This document shows, piece after piece, positions 1 to 10,503 of a stretch of DNA of 64,000 nt (positions within the stretch are counted from its first letter, which is position 1; each line of letters begins with the position of its first letter). Both the position numbers and the translations under genes were made by a program. This DNA comes from Parietaria judaica (lineage: Eukaryota; Streptophyta; Magnoliopsida; Rosales; Urticaceae), in NCBI GenBank assembly GCA_954871525.1, contig OX940865.1, positions 21,498,420 to 21,562,419 of the forward strand. The letters run 5' to 3'. The notes beneath the pieces were generated by a model. The model worked only from the letters and a program-made list of their open reading frames with translations. It searched no databases and was not told the DNA's origin.

Positions 1-36
1 TACGGTGACGATAGGTGAACCGCTCTGATACCACTC
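1..36 (-). mobile_element. LTR retrotransposon internal region, 5' end (partial)
   Basis: This is the first few bases of the internal (non-LTR) part of a retrotransposon read on the minus strand; the rest lies outside the window to the left. The evidence is the primer-binding site at 22-33 followed three bases later by the LTR boundary at 37. No coding sequence is visible in so short a piece, so gag, protease, reverse transcriptase and integrase cannot be assessed and the Ty1/copia or Ty3/gypsy class cannot be decided here. Confidence 0.75.
22..33 (-). other. Primer-binding site, initiator tRNA-Met type
   Basis: On the minus strand this reads TGGTATCAGAGC, the complement of the 3' end of plant initiator tRNA-Met including its CCA tail. 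In LTR retrotransposons this tRNA primes minus-strand DNA synthesis just inside the 5' LTR. A three-base gap (34-36) separates it from the LTR end, a normal spacing. It fixes the element's orientation: the LTR at 37-1975 is the 5' LTR and the coding region extends leftwards out of the window. Confidence 0.85.
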
Positions 37-388
37 TGTAACGACCCCCTTTCCTCGGGTCCATTACTTCTTTGATTTAACTCGTCAAAGTCCCGGCTTA
101 TAAAGGTTTTTTTAAAGAGAAAATATTCAAATATGTATAAAGTTCAATACAAGTTATATAATAAATACTCGGGACTATACTTAACTTTAAAACGAAAAAA
201 TAAATTCGGAGCTCCTTATTTTAAAATCAAATAAGAAAAAAAGATTGTGGAAAACCACAAGATCGATTCTACAACCATATGCACCCATATATGCCACCGC
301 TGACCCCGCTTCACCCACAACTCATCAGTTCTTTCCAAAATATACAACACAACTATACGAGTGAGCGAACGCTCAGTACGCAAAAGCT

Positions 389-394
389 TTTATT
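389..394 (-). promoter_or_regulatory. Possible polyadenylation signal in the LTR
   Basis: The minus strand reads AATAAA here, about 50 bases downstream of the TATA candidate at 444-453 in the element's direction of transcription. That spacing suits a short R region. Such hexamers are common in AT-rich DNA, so this is weak. Confidence 0.25.
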
Positions 395-443
395 ACTCAC
401 AAAATAATCATATATAATTCACATAATGCAATGCCATGCTACC

Positions 444-453
444 ATTTTATATA
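444..453 (-). promoter_or_regulatory. Possible TATA box of the LTR promoter
   Basis: The minus strand reads TATATAAAAT, immediately downstream (in element orientation) of the GC-rich island. A GC-rich block followed by a TATA element and then AATAAA is a plausible U3-R layout. Other TATA-like strings exist in this AT-rich LTR, so the assignment is tentative. Confidence 0.3.
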
Positions 454-475
454 TTTTTATTTATAAACATAGTCT

Positions 476-605
476 TGGGCCTTGCGTACGTACCAGCGCG
501 CAACTACGCCTACGGGGGACTGGGGGCGCGACCCTAACCAAGTCGGCCCGCGGAAAACATCTCACGACGTATCAGTGACTGCGCGACCCGATACGGTCGG
601 AGGTT
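476..605. other. GC- and CpG-rich island within the LTR
   Basis: By hand count 77 of the 120 bases at 481-600 are G or C (about 64%), in surroundings that are strongly AT-rich. The stretch holds many CpG dinucleotides, including clustered GCGCG motifs. It lies just upstream of the TATA candidate in the element's orientation, which suggests a regulatory part of U3. A plus-strand frame crosses it (482-691) but its arginine- and proline-rich start is what GC-rich noncoding DNA gives, and no domain is recognisable. Confidence 0.55.
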
Positions 606-1101
606 TCATACACATTGTTGGTACGACGCAATTTATTACTAAAGTTGTCATACATATATTTAAGATCACTATAGATTATATGTATGATTAAATGCTGCTT
701 TTGAAATATACTCATACTGTATATTCATGCTTTTTCAATATGCTTATATCGCATATCTAACATATATCATCAAACAATGCCACAAAACAACATATATTTC
801 ACAACATACACAATCACACAAACTATAATATTATTGTTGTGTTGTAGTGAGTATTTTTACGTACCTTACTTCAACCGAAACATTATGAAACACGAGTCTA
901 TGCTTCCTTTGAATACAAACTCCCTGATATTTATATATATAACTGTCAGTCCAGAATATTAAAAAGAAATCTTTGACGTTACACTTCCATGCTAGAAAAG
1001 AGGACTCTCCATCTCCTTTAGATTTCTAAGAATTTGCAAAGAACAAATGTGTATATATATATTAGAATTTAAATACTCTTATTAATTCATCTCTGTATAA
1101 C

Positions 1102-1118
1102 TATATATATATATATAT
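1102..1118. repeat. TA dinucleotide microsatellite
   Basis: An unbroken alternating TA run of 17 bases inside the LTR. A shorter TA run lies at about 1052-1062. Confidence 0.9.
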
Positions 1119-1396
1119 TAACCCACCATGAAATCCTATATACCTTCCACAAAACTACAATTAATAGTAGTTATATATACTAATCATAATTATTACATGA
1201 CCTAATCACGTAATCCCTTGTTAATATATTTAAATCGAAGACAGATGCATATACATATCCTTTAGAACCGTAGCAAAATAAATGACTAATCCTATTTATA
1301 CTTTAAAAAATTAACTAGATGTATGTTTATAATAAAGGAATTATTCAAATTGTCGAGCTCACCACAACTTCAAGAAGAAAGGGCGTCCACCACAAC

Positions 1397-1432
1397 AGAG
1401 AGAGAAAAATGATTTAGAGAGAGAGTGAGAGG
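1397..1432. repeat. GA-rich purine tract
   Basis: Two GAGAGA runs joined by an AT-rich gap give a mostly purine plus strand. It lies within the LTR. In some plant promoters GA tracts bind GAGA-binding (BBR/BPC) factors, but here it may be simple-sequence drift. Confidence 0.6.
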
Positions 1433-1579
1433 TTCATTAGGAATACAATTGGTGTTCTTATTATATATATAATTAATAATTAAGAAGATAAGAATATATA
1501 AGAGTCGGTTCTATGCATACACACATAGCAAAGTGATGATAATACACACACATAACAAGGTAATGACAAAGCTTATATT

Positions 1580-1580
<1 letters not shown>

Positions 1581-1603
<23 letters not shown>
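1581..1603. repeat. AT dinucleotide microsatellite
   Basis: An alternating AT run of 23 bases within the LTR, flanked by further AT-only sequence. It is probably length-polymorphic. Confidence 0.9.
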
Positions 1604-1610
<7 letters not shown>

Positions 1611-1975
1611 AATTTACAATAGTCGGTTACGGAGGGTCATAGAAAGGATAAGTTCGATCTATTACATAAATTCGTAATTAAATTTATACATATTTGCAGG
1701 CAAAGTATTAAAATTAATGTGTACACAAATAACCAAGTAATGATGATATAAGTTAATGATAATATTTATATAATACCTAAGTTATAGGTATTTGCACATA
1801 AAATATAAAAGTTACTATTTATATTTTAGCCTTCACATGTAAATTATTAGAAGAGCCATAAAATTATTACTAATCACAACGAAATAGAGTACACTCTCAA
1901 AATTAAGAGTGCATTTTTATCTCATTATCATCAAAATTCAAAACAATAATATGGATAAATGTTCCGGATACTACA

Positions 1976-1980
1976 GTATA
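1976..1980. repeat. Probable 5-bp target-site duplication of the LTR element
   Basis: GTATA directly follows the LTR's terminal CA and directly precedes satellite sequence beginning CGACCTAAAATTT. Intact monomers of one class read GTTTA before CGACC, so these five bases fit the satellite target with one substitution. Five bases is the usual duplication length for plant LTR retrotransposons. The partner copy should lie beyond the second LTR, outside the window. Confidence 0.65.
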
Positions 1981-2061
1981 CGACCTAAAATTTAGAACCA
2001 ATTGAAAAAATAATGATTTTAGGGCTTATACATTGGAATTTGAATATTACAAGCGCTCTTA
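1981..2061. repeat. Internally deleted first satellite monomer next to the LTR
   Basis: The motif CGACCTAAAATTT at 1981 recurs as CAACCTAAAATTT at 2062, only 81 bases on instead of about 173. The part from the GCAAAAATATGC region through the dyad to the T-rich segment (about 92 bp) is missing, with a join near 2058. The deletion lies in the monomer that touches the retrotransposon. Confidence 0.8.
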
Positions 2062-3216
2062 CAACCTAAAATTTCAAACCAATTGAAAAAATAATGATTT
2101 TAGGGCTTGTACATTGGAATTTTAATATTACAAGCGTTCTCATGAAAAAATATGCAAGGATTAAATTGTTGACGAGAAATGCCATAGGAAATGCTAAAGC
2201 ATTTCGTATAGCATTTCTTTATTTTACATTGTTTACAACCTAAAATTTCGAACCAATTGAAAAAATAATGATTTTAGGGCTTATACATTGGAATTTTAAT
2301 ATTACAAGCGTTCTCATGCAAAAATATGCAAGGATTAAATTGTTGACGAGAAATGCCATAGGAAATGCTATAACATTTCCTATAGCATTTCTATATTTTA
2401 CATTGTTTACGACCTAAAATTTCGAACTAATTGAAAAAATAAGGATTTTAGGGCTTATACATTAGAATTTGAATATAACAAGAGTTCTCATGCAAAAATA
2501 CGCAAAAATTAAATTGTTGACGAGAAATGCCATAGGAGATGCTATAGCATTTCATATAGCATTTCTTTATTTTACGTTGTTTACAACCTAAAATTTTGAA
2601 CCAATTGAAAAATAATGATTTTAGGGCTTATACATTGGAATTTTAATATTACAAGCGTTCTCATGCAAAAATATGCAAGGATTAAATTGTTGACGAGAAA
2701 TGCCATAGGAAATGCTATAGCATTTCCTATAGCATTTCTTTATTTTACATTGTTTATGACCTAAAATTTCGAACCAATTGAAAAAATAATGATTCTAGGG
2801 CTTATACATTAGAATTTGAATATAACAAGAGCTCTCATGCAAAAATACGCAAAAATTAAATTGTTGACGAGAAATGCCATAGGAAATGCTATAGTATTTC
2901 GTATAGCATTTCTTTATTTTACATTGTTTACAACCCAAAATTGCGAACCAATTGAATAAAATAATGATTTTAGAGCTTATACATTGGAATTATTATATTA
3001 CAAGCGTTCTCATGCAAATATATGCAAGGATTAAATTTTTAACGAGAAATGCCATAGGAAATGCTATAGCATTTCCTATAGCATTTCTTTATTTTACATT
3101 GTTTACAACCTAAAATTTTGAACCAAATGAAAAAATAAAGATTTTAGGGCTCATACATTGGAACTTTAATATAACAAGAGTTCTCATGCAAAAATATGCA
3201 AGGATTAAATTGTTGA

Positions 3217-3284
3217 CGAGAAATGCCATAGGAAATACTATAGCATTTCACGAGAAATGCCATAGGAAATGCTATAGCATTTCG
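3217..3284. repeat. 34-bp tandem duplication covering the dyad
   Basis: The segment from CGAGAAATGCC through the dyad (3217-3250) is repeated at once at 3251-3284, with one A/G difference in the centre. It is confined to this monomer, so it was not spread through the array. Confidence 0.85.
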
Positions 3285-4140
3285 TATAGAATTTCTTTAT
3301 TTTACATTGTTTACAACCTAAAATTTTGAACCAAATGAAAAAAAAATGATTTTAGGGCTTATACATTGGAATTTTAATATTACAAGCGTTCTCATGCAAA
3401 AATATGCAAGGATTAAGTTGTTGACGAGAAATGCCATAGGAAATGCTATAGCATTTCGTATAGCATTTCTTTATTTTACATTGTTTACAACCTAAAATTT
3501 TGAACTAATTGAAAAAATAATTATTTTAGGGCTTATACATTGGAATTTTAATATTACAAGCGTTCTCATGCAAAAATAAGCAAGGATTAAATTGTTGACG
3601 AGAAATGCCATAGGAAATGCTATAGCATTTCCTATAGAATGTCTTCATTTTACATTGTTTACGACCTAAAATTTTGAACCAATTGAAAAATGATGATTTT
3701 AGGGCTTATACATTGGAATTTGAATATAACAAGAGTTCTCATGCCAAAATATGCAATGATTAAATTGTTAACGGAAATTCCATAGCATTTCATATAGCAT
3801 TTCTTTATTTTACATTGTTTACAACCTAAAATTTCGAACAAATTGAAAAAATAATGATTTTAGGGCTCATACATTAGAATTTTAATGTTACAAGCGTTCT
3901 CATGCAAAAATATGCAAGGATTAAATTGTTGACGAGGAATGCCATAGGAAATGCTATAGCATTTCCTAAAGCATTTCTTTATTTTACATCGTTTACGACC
4001 TAAAATTTAGAACCAATTGAAAAAAAAATGATCTTAGGGATTAAACATTGGAATTTGAATATAACAAGTGTTCTCATGCAAAAATATGCAAGGATTAAAT
4101 TGTTGACGAGAAATGCCATAGGAAATGCTATAATGCTATA

Positions 4141-7100
4141 GCATTTCCTTTAGCATTTCTTTATTTTACATTTTTTACAACCTTAAATTTTGAAATAATT
4201 TAAAAAATAATGATTTTAAGGCTTATACATTGGAATTTTAATATTACAAGTGTTCTCATGCAAAAATATGCAAGGATTAAATTGTTGACGAGAAATGCCA
4301 TAGGAAATGCTATAGCATTTCCTATAGCATTTCTTTATTTTACATTTTTTACAACCTTAAATTTTGAACCAATTGAAAAAATAATGATTTTAGGGCTTAT
4401 ACATTGGAATTTTAATATTACAAGCGTTCTCATGCAAAAATATGCAAGGATTAAATTGTTGACGAGAAATGCCATAGGAAATGCTATAGCATTTCCTATA
4501 GCATTTTTTTATTTTACATTTTTTACAACCTTAAATTTCGAACCAATTGAAAAAATAATGATTTTAAGGCCTATACATTGGAATTTTAATATTACAAGCG
4601 TTCTCATGCAAAAATATGCAAGGATTAAATTGTTGACGAGAAATGCCATAGGAAATGCTATAGCATTTCCTGCAACATTTTTTTATTTTACATTGTTTAC
4701 GACCTTAAATTTCAAACCAATTGAAAAAAATGATTTTAGGGCTTATACATTGGAATATGAATATAACAAGAGTTCTCATGCAAAAATATGCAAGGATTAA
4801 TTTGTTGATGAGAAATGCCATAGGAAATGCTTCCTATAGCATTTCTTTATTTTACATTTTTTACAACCTTAAATTTCGAACCAATTGAAAAAATAATGAT
4901 TTTAGGGCTTATACATTGGAATTTTAATACTACAAGCGTTCTCATGCAAAAATATGCAAGGATTAAATTGTTCACGAGAAATACCATAGGAAATGTATTT
5001 CCTATAGCATTTCTTTATTTTACATTGTTTACGACCTAAAATTTCGAACCAATTGAAAAAATACTGATTTTAGGGCTTATACATTGGAATTTGAATATAG
5101 CAAGAGTTCTCATGCAAAAATATGCAAGGATTAAATTGTTGACGAGAAATGCCATAGGAAATGCTCCTGCAGCATTTCTTTGTTTTACATTTTTTACAAC
5201 ATTAAATTTTGAACCAATTGAAAAAATAAAGATTTTAGGGCTTATACATTAGAATTTGAATATTACAAGCGTTCTCATGAAAAAATATGCAAGGATTAAA
5301 TTGTTGACGAGAAATGCCATAGGAAATGCTTAGCATTTCCTATAGCATTTCTTTATTTTACATTGTTTACGACCTAAAATTCGAACCAATTGAAAAAATA
5401 ATGATTTTAGGGCTTATACATTGGAATTTGAATATAACAAGAGTTATCATGCAAAAATATGCAAGGATTAAATGGTTGACGAGAAATGCCATAGGAAATG
5501 CTATAGCATTTCTTTATTTTACATTTTTTCAACCTTAAATTTCGAACCAATTGAAAAAAAAATTATTTTAGGGCTTATACATTGGAATTTGAATATAACA
5601 AGAGTTCTCATGCAAAAATATGCAAGGATTAAATTGTTGACGAGAAATGCCATAGGAAATGCTATAGCATTTCCTATAGCATTCCTTTATTTTACATTTT
5701 TTACAACCTTAAATTTCGAACCAATTGAAAAAATAATGATTTTAGGGCTTATACATTGGAATTTGAATATAACAATAGTTCTCATGCAAAAATATGCAAG
5801 GATTAAATTGTTGACGAGAAATGCCATAGGAAATGCTATAGAATTTCCTATAGAATTTCTTTATTTTACATTTTTTACAACCTTAAATTTCGAACCAATT
5901 GAAAAAATAATGATTTTAGGGCTTATACATTGGAATTTGAATATAACAATAGTTCTCATTCAAAAATATGCAAGGATTAAATTGTTGACGAGAAATGCCA
6001 TAGGAAATGCTATAGCATTTCCTACAACATTTCTTTGTTTTACATTTTTTTACAACATTAAATTTCGAACCAATTAAAAAAATAATGATTTTAGGGCTTA
6101 TACATTGGAATTTGAATATTACAAGCGTTCTCATGCAAAAATATGCAAGGATTAAATTGTTGACGAGAAATGCCATAGGAAATGCTATAGCATTTCCTAG
6201 AGCATTTCTTTATTTTACATTTTTTACAACCTTAAATTTCAAACCAATTGAAAAAAAATAATTTTAGGGCTTATACATTGGAATATGAATATAAAAAGAG
6301 TTCTCATGCAAAAATATGCAAGGATTAATTTGTTGACGAGAAATGCCATAGGAAATGCTATAACATTTCCTATAGCATTTCTTTATTTTACATTGTTTAC
6401 GACATAAAATTCGAACCAATTGAAAAAATAATGATTTTAGGGCTTATACATTGGAATTTGAATATAACAAGAGTTATCATGAAAAAATATGCAAGGATTA
6501 AATTGTTGACGAGAAATGCCATAGGAAATGCTATAGCATTTCTTTATTTTACATTTTTTACAACCTTAAATTTCGAACCAATTGAAAAAAAAATGATTTT
6601 AGGGCTTCTACATTGGAATTTGAATATAACAAGAGTTCTCATGCAAAAATATGCAAGGATTAAATTGTTGACGAGAAATGCCATAGGAAATGCTATAGCA
6701 TTTCCTATTGCATTTCTTTATTTGACATTTTTTACAACCTTAAGTTTCGAACCAATTGAAAAAATAATGATTTTAAAGCTTATAAATTGGAATTTGAATA
6801 TAACTAGAGTTCTCATGCAAAAATATGCAACGATTAAATTGTTGACGAGAAATGCCATAGGAAATGCTAGCGTTTCCTATAGCATTTCTTTATTTTACAT
6901 TGTTTACGACCTAAAATTTCAAACCAATTAAAAAATATTGATTTTAGGGCTTATACATTGGAATTTGAATATAACAAGAGTTCTCATGCAAAAATATGCA
7001 ACGATTTAATTGTTGACGAGAAATGCCATAGGAAATGCTATAGCATTTCTTTATTTTACATTTTTTACAACCTTAAATTTTCGAACCAAATGAAAAAACA

Positions 7101-8460
7101 ACGATTTTAGGACTTATACATTGGAATTTGATTATAACAAGAGTTCTCATGCAAAAATATGCAAGGATTAAATTGTTGACGAGAAATGCCATAGGAAATG
7201 CTATAGAATTTCCTATAGAATTTCTTTATTTTACATTTTTTACAATCTTAAATTTTGAACCAATTGAAAAAATAATGATTTTAGGGCTTATACATTGGAA
7301 TTTGAATATAACAATAGTTCTCATGCAAAAATATGCAAGGATTAAATTGTTGACGAGAAATGCCATAGGAAATGCTATAGAATTTCCTATAGAATTTCTT
7401 TATTTTACATTTTTTACAACCTTAAATTTCGAACCAATTGAAAAAATAATGATTTTAGGGCTTATACATTGGATTTGAATATAACAATAGTTCTCATGAA
7501 AAAATATGCAAGGATTAAATTATTGACGAGAAATGCCATAGGAAATGCTATAGAATTTCCTATAGAATTTCTTTATTTTACATTTTTTACAACCTTAAAT
7601 TTCGAACCAATTAAAAAAATAATGATTTTAGGGCTTATACATTGGAATTTGAATATAACAAGAGTTCTCATGCAAAAATATGCAAGGATTAAATTGTTGA
7701 CGAGAAATGCCATAGGAAATGCTATAGCATTTCGTATTGCATTTCTTTATTTACATTTTTTACAATCTTAAAATCGAACCAATTGAAAAAATAATGATTT
7801 TAGGACTTATACATTGGAATTTGAATATAACAAGAGTTCTCATGCAAAAATATGCAAGGATTAAATTGTTGACGAGAAATGCCATACGAAATGCTATAGC
7901 ATTTCCTATAGCATTTCTTTATTTGACATTTTTTACAACCTTAAATTTCGAACCAATTGAAAAAATAATGATTTTAGGGCTTATACATTGGAATTTGAAT
8001 ATAACAACAATTCTCATGCTAAAATATGCAAGGATTAAATTGTTAACGAGAAATGCCATAGGAAATGCTATAAAATTTCCTATAGCATTTCTTTATTTTA
8101 CATTTTTTACGACCTAAAATCCGAACCAATTGAAAAAATAATGATTTTAGGGCTTATACATTGGAATTTGAATATAACAAGAGTTCTCATGCAAAAATAT
8201 GCAAGGATTCAATTGTTGACGTGAAATGCCATAGGAAATGCTATAGCATTTCCTATAGCATTTCTTTATTTTACATTTTTTACAACCTTAAATTTCGAAC
8301 GAATTGAAAAAATAATGATTTTAGGGCTTATACATTGAAATTTGAATATAGCAAGAGTTCTCATGCAAAAATATGCAAGGATTAAATTGTTGACGAGAAA
8401 TGCCATAGGAAATGCTATAGCATTTTCTATAGCATTTCTTTATTTGACATTTTTATAACC
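4141..8460. repeat. Satellite block with the double-GAATTT dyad variant
   Basis: This stretch mixes monomers carrying CTATAGAATTTC in both right-hand half-repeats (for example near 5837, 7201, 7375 and 7548) with standard ones. Three consecutive monomers near 7201-7600 share this variant and ACAATAGTTCTC, which suggests local tandem spread of a single monomer. Several monomers lack one 12-bp half-repeat (for example 5500-5520 and 6530-6550). No long higher-order unit is obvious by eye. Confidence 0.6.
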
Positions 8461-10503
8461 TTAAAATCGAACCAATTGAAAAAATAATGATTTTAGGACT
8501 TATACATTGGAATTTGAATATAACAAGAGTTCTCATGCAGAAATATGCAAGGATTCAATTGTTGACGAGAAATGCCATAGGAAATGCTATAGCATTTCCT
8601 ATAGCATTTCTTTATTTGACATTTTTTACAACCTTAAATTTTGAACCAATTGAAAAATAATGATTTTAGGGCTTATACATTGGAATTTGAATATTACAAG
8701 CGTTCTCATGCAAAAATATGCAAGGATTAAGTTGTTGACGAGAAATGCCAGAGGAAATGCTATAGCATTTCCTATAGCATTTCTTTATTTTACATTTTTT
8801 ACGACCTAAAATTCGAACCAATTGAAAAAATAATGATTTTAGGGATTATATATTGGAATTTTAATATAACAAGAGTTCTCATGCAAAAATATGCAAGGAT
8901 TAAATTGTTAACGAGAAATGCCATAGGAAATGCTATAGCATTTCTTTAATTTACAGTTTTTACAACCTTAAATTTCGAACCAATTGAAAAAATAATGATT
9001 TTAGGGCTTATACATTGGAATTTGAATATAACAAGAGTTCTCATGCAAAAATATGCAATGATTAAATTGTTGACGAGAAATGCCATAGGAAATGCTATAG
9101 CATTTCCTATGGCATTTCTTTATTTTACATTTTTTACAACCTTAAAATCGAATCAATTGAAATAATAATTATTTTAGGACCTATACATTGGAATTTGAAT
9201 ATAACAAGAGTTCTCATGCAAAAATATGCAAGGATTCAATTGTTGACGAGAAATGCCATAAGAAATGCTATAGCATTTCCTATAGCATTTCTTTATTTGA
9301 CATTTTTTACAACCTTAAATTTTGAACCAATTGAAAAATAATGATTTTAGGGCTTATACATTGGAATTTGAATAATACAAGCGTTCTCATGCAAAAATAT
9401 GCAAGGATTAAGTTGTTGACGAGAAATGCCAGAAGAAATGCTATAGCATTTCCTATAGCATTTCTTTATTTTACATTTTTTACGACCTAAAATTCGAACC
9501 AATTGAAAAAATAATGATTTTAGGGCTTATATATTGGAATTTTATTATAACAAGAGTTCTCATGCAAAAATATGCAAGGATTAAATTGTTAACGAGAAAT
9601 GCCATAGGAAATGCTATAGCATTTCTTTATTTTACAGTTTTTACAACCTTAAATTTCGAACCAATTGAAAAAATAATGATTTTAGGGCTTATACATTGGA
9701 ATTTGAATATAACAAGAGTTCTCATGCAAAAATATGCAAAGATTAAATTGTTGACGAGAAATGCAATAGGAAATGCTATAGCATTTCCTATAGCATTTCT
9801 TTATTTTACATTTTTTACAACCTTAAAATCGAATCAATTGAAATAATAATGATTTTAGGACCTTTACATTGGAATTTGAATATAACAAGAGTTCTCATGC
9901 AAAAATATGCAAGGATTCAATTGTTGACGAGAAATGCCATAGGAAATGCTATAGCATTTCCTATAGCATTTCTTTATTTGACATTTTTTACAACCTTAAA
10001 TTTTGAACCAATTGAAAAATAATGATTTTAGGGCTTATACATTGGAATTTGAATATTACAAGCGTTCTCATGCAAAAATATGCAAGGATTAAGTTTTTGA
10101 CGAGAAATGCCAGAGGAAATGCTATAGCATTTCCTATAGCATTTCTTTATTTTACATTTTTTACGACCTAAAATTCGAACCAACTGAAAAAATAATGATT
10201 TTAGGGCTTATATATTGGAATTTTAATATAACAAGAGTTCTCATGCAAAAATATGCAAGGATTAAATTGTTAACGAGAAATGCCATAGGAAATGCTATAG
10301 CATTTCTTTATTTTACAGTTTTTACAACCTTAAATTTCGAACCAATTGAAAAAATAATGATTTTAGGGCTTATACATTGGAATTTGAATATAACAAGAGT
10401 TCTCATGCAAAAATATGCAAAGATTAAATTGTTGACGAGAAATGCCATAGGAAATGCTATAGCATTTCCTATAGCATTTCTTTATTTTACATTTTTTACA
10501 ACC
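8461..10503. repeat. 681-bp four-monomer higher-order repeat, three copies
   Basis: The private motif TTAAAATCGA occurs at 8461, 9142, 9823 and 10504, exactly 681 bases apart each time. Copies 2 and 3 also share GAATCAATTGAAATAATAAT, and all three share the unusual TTATATATTGGAATTTTA monomer (starts near 8833, 9514 and 10195). Four 174-bp monomers are 696 bp. The 15 missing bases are accounted for by a lost 12-bp half-repeat and three one-base deletions. A fourth copy starts at 10504 and diverges near 10650. Confidence 0.85.

Larger units (their letters stand above)
37..1975 (-). mobile_element. 5' LTR of a retrotransposon, about 1.94 kb
   Basis: Read on the minus strand this segment starts TGTAGTATCC and ends GGTCGTTACA, so it has the canonical TG...CA ends inside a short TGTA/TACA inverted repeat. 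The inner end abuts the primer-binding site and the outer end abuts a 5-bp match to the satellite target, which places both borders to the base. There is no convincing gene inside: the two short plus-strand frames at 482-691 and 777-962 have no recognisable similarity and lie antisense to the element. The segment is AT-rich with a GC-rich island (476-605) and TA and GA simple tracts. A long LTR with a tRNA-Met primer would suit a Tekay/Del-like Ty3/gypsy chromovirus, but copia elements also use this primer, so the lineage is only a guess. The second LTR is not in the window. Confidence 0.8.
1981..4140. repeat. Divergent left-edge satellite block
   Basis: Monomers here differ from each other more than those further right. 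They often carry ACAAGCGTTCTC where most interior monomers have ACAAGAGTTCTC, and frequent CATTTCGTATAGCATTT in the right arm of the dyad. They also hold private indels: the 81-bp first monomer, a 34-bp duplication (3217-3284), a shortened monomer near 3770-3790 and an 8-bp duplication (4124-4139). I see no higher-order periodicity. This is the pattern expected of an old array margin no longer homogenised. Confidence 0.7.

Noticed and set aside
22..33. Match to the 3' end of a tRNA gene
   Set aside because: Only the terminal 12 bases including CCA match, and they adjoin an LTR end. Nuclear plant tRNA genes do not encode CCA. It is a primer-binding site.
482..962. Two short plus-strand frames (69 and 61 codons) in the LTR
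   Set aside because: They lie antisense to the retrotransposon, have no recognisable domain, and one simply crosses the GC-rich island, where stops are rare.
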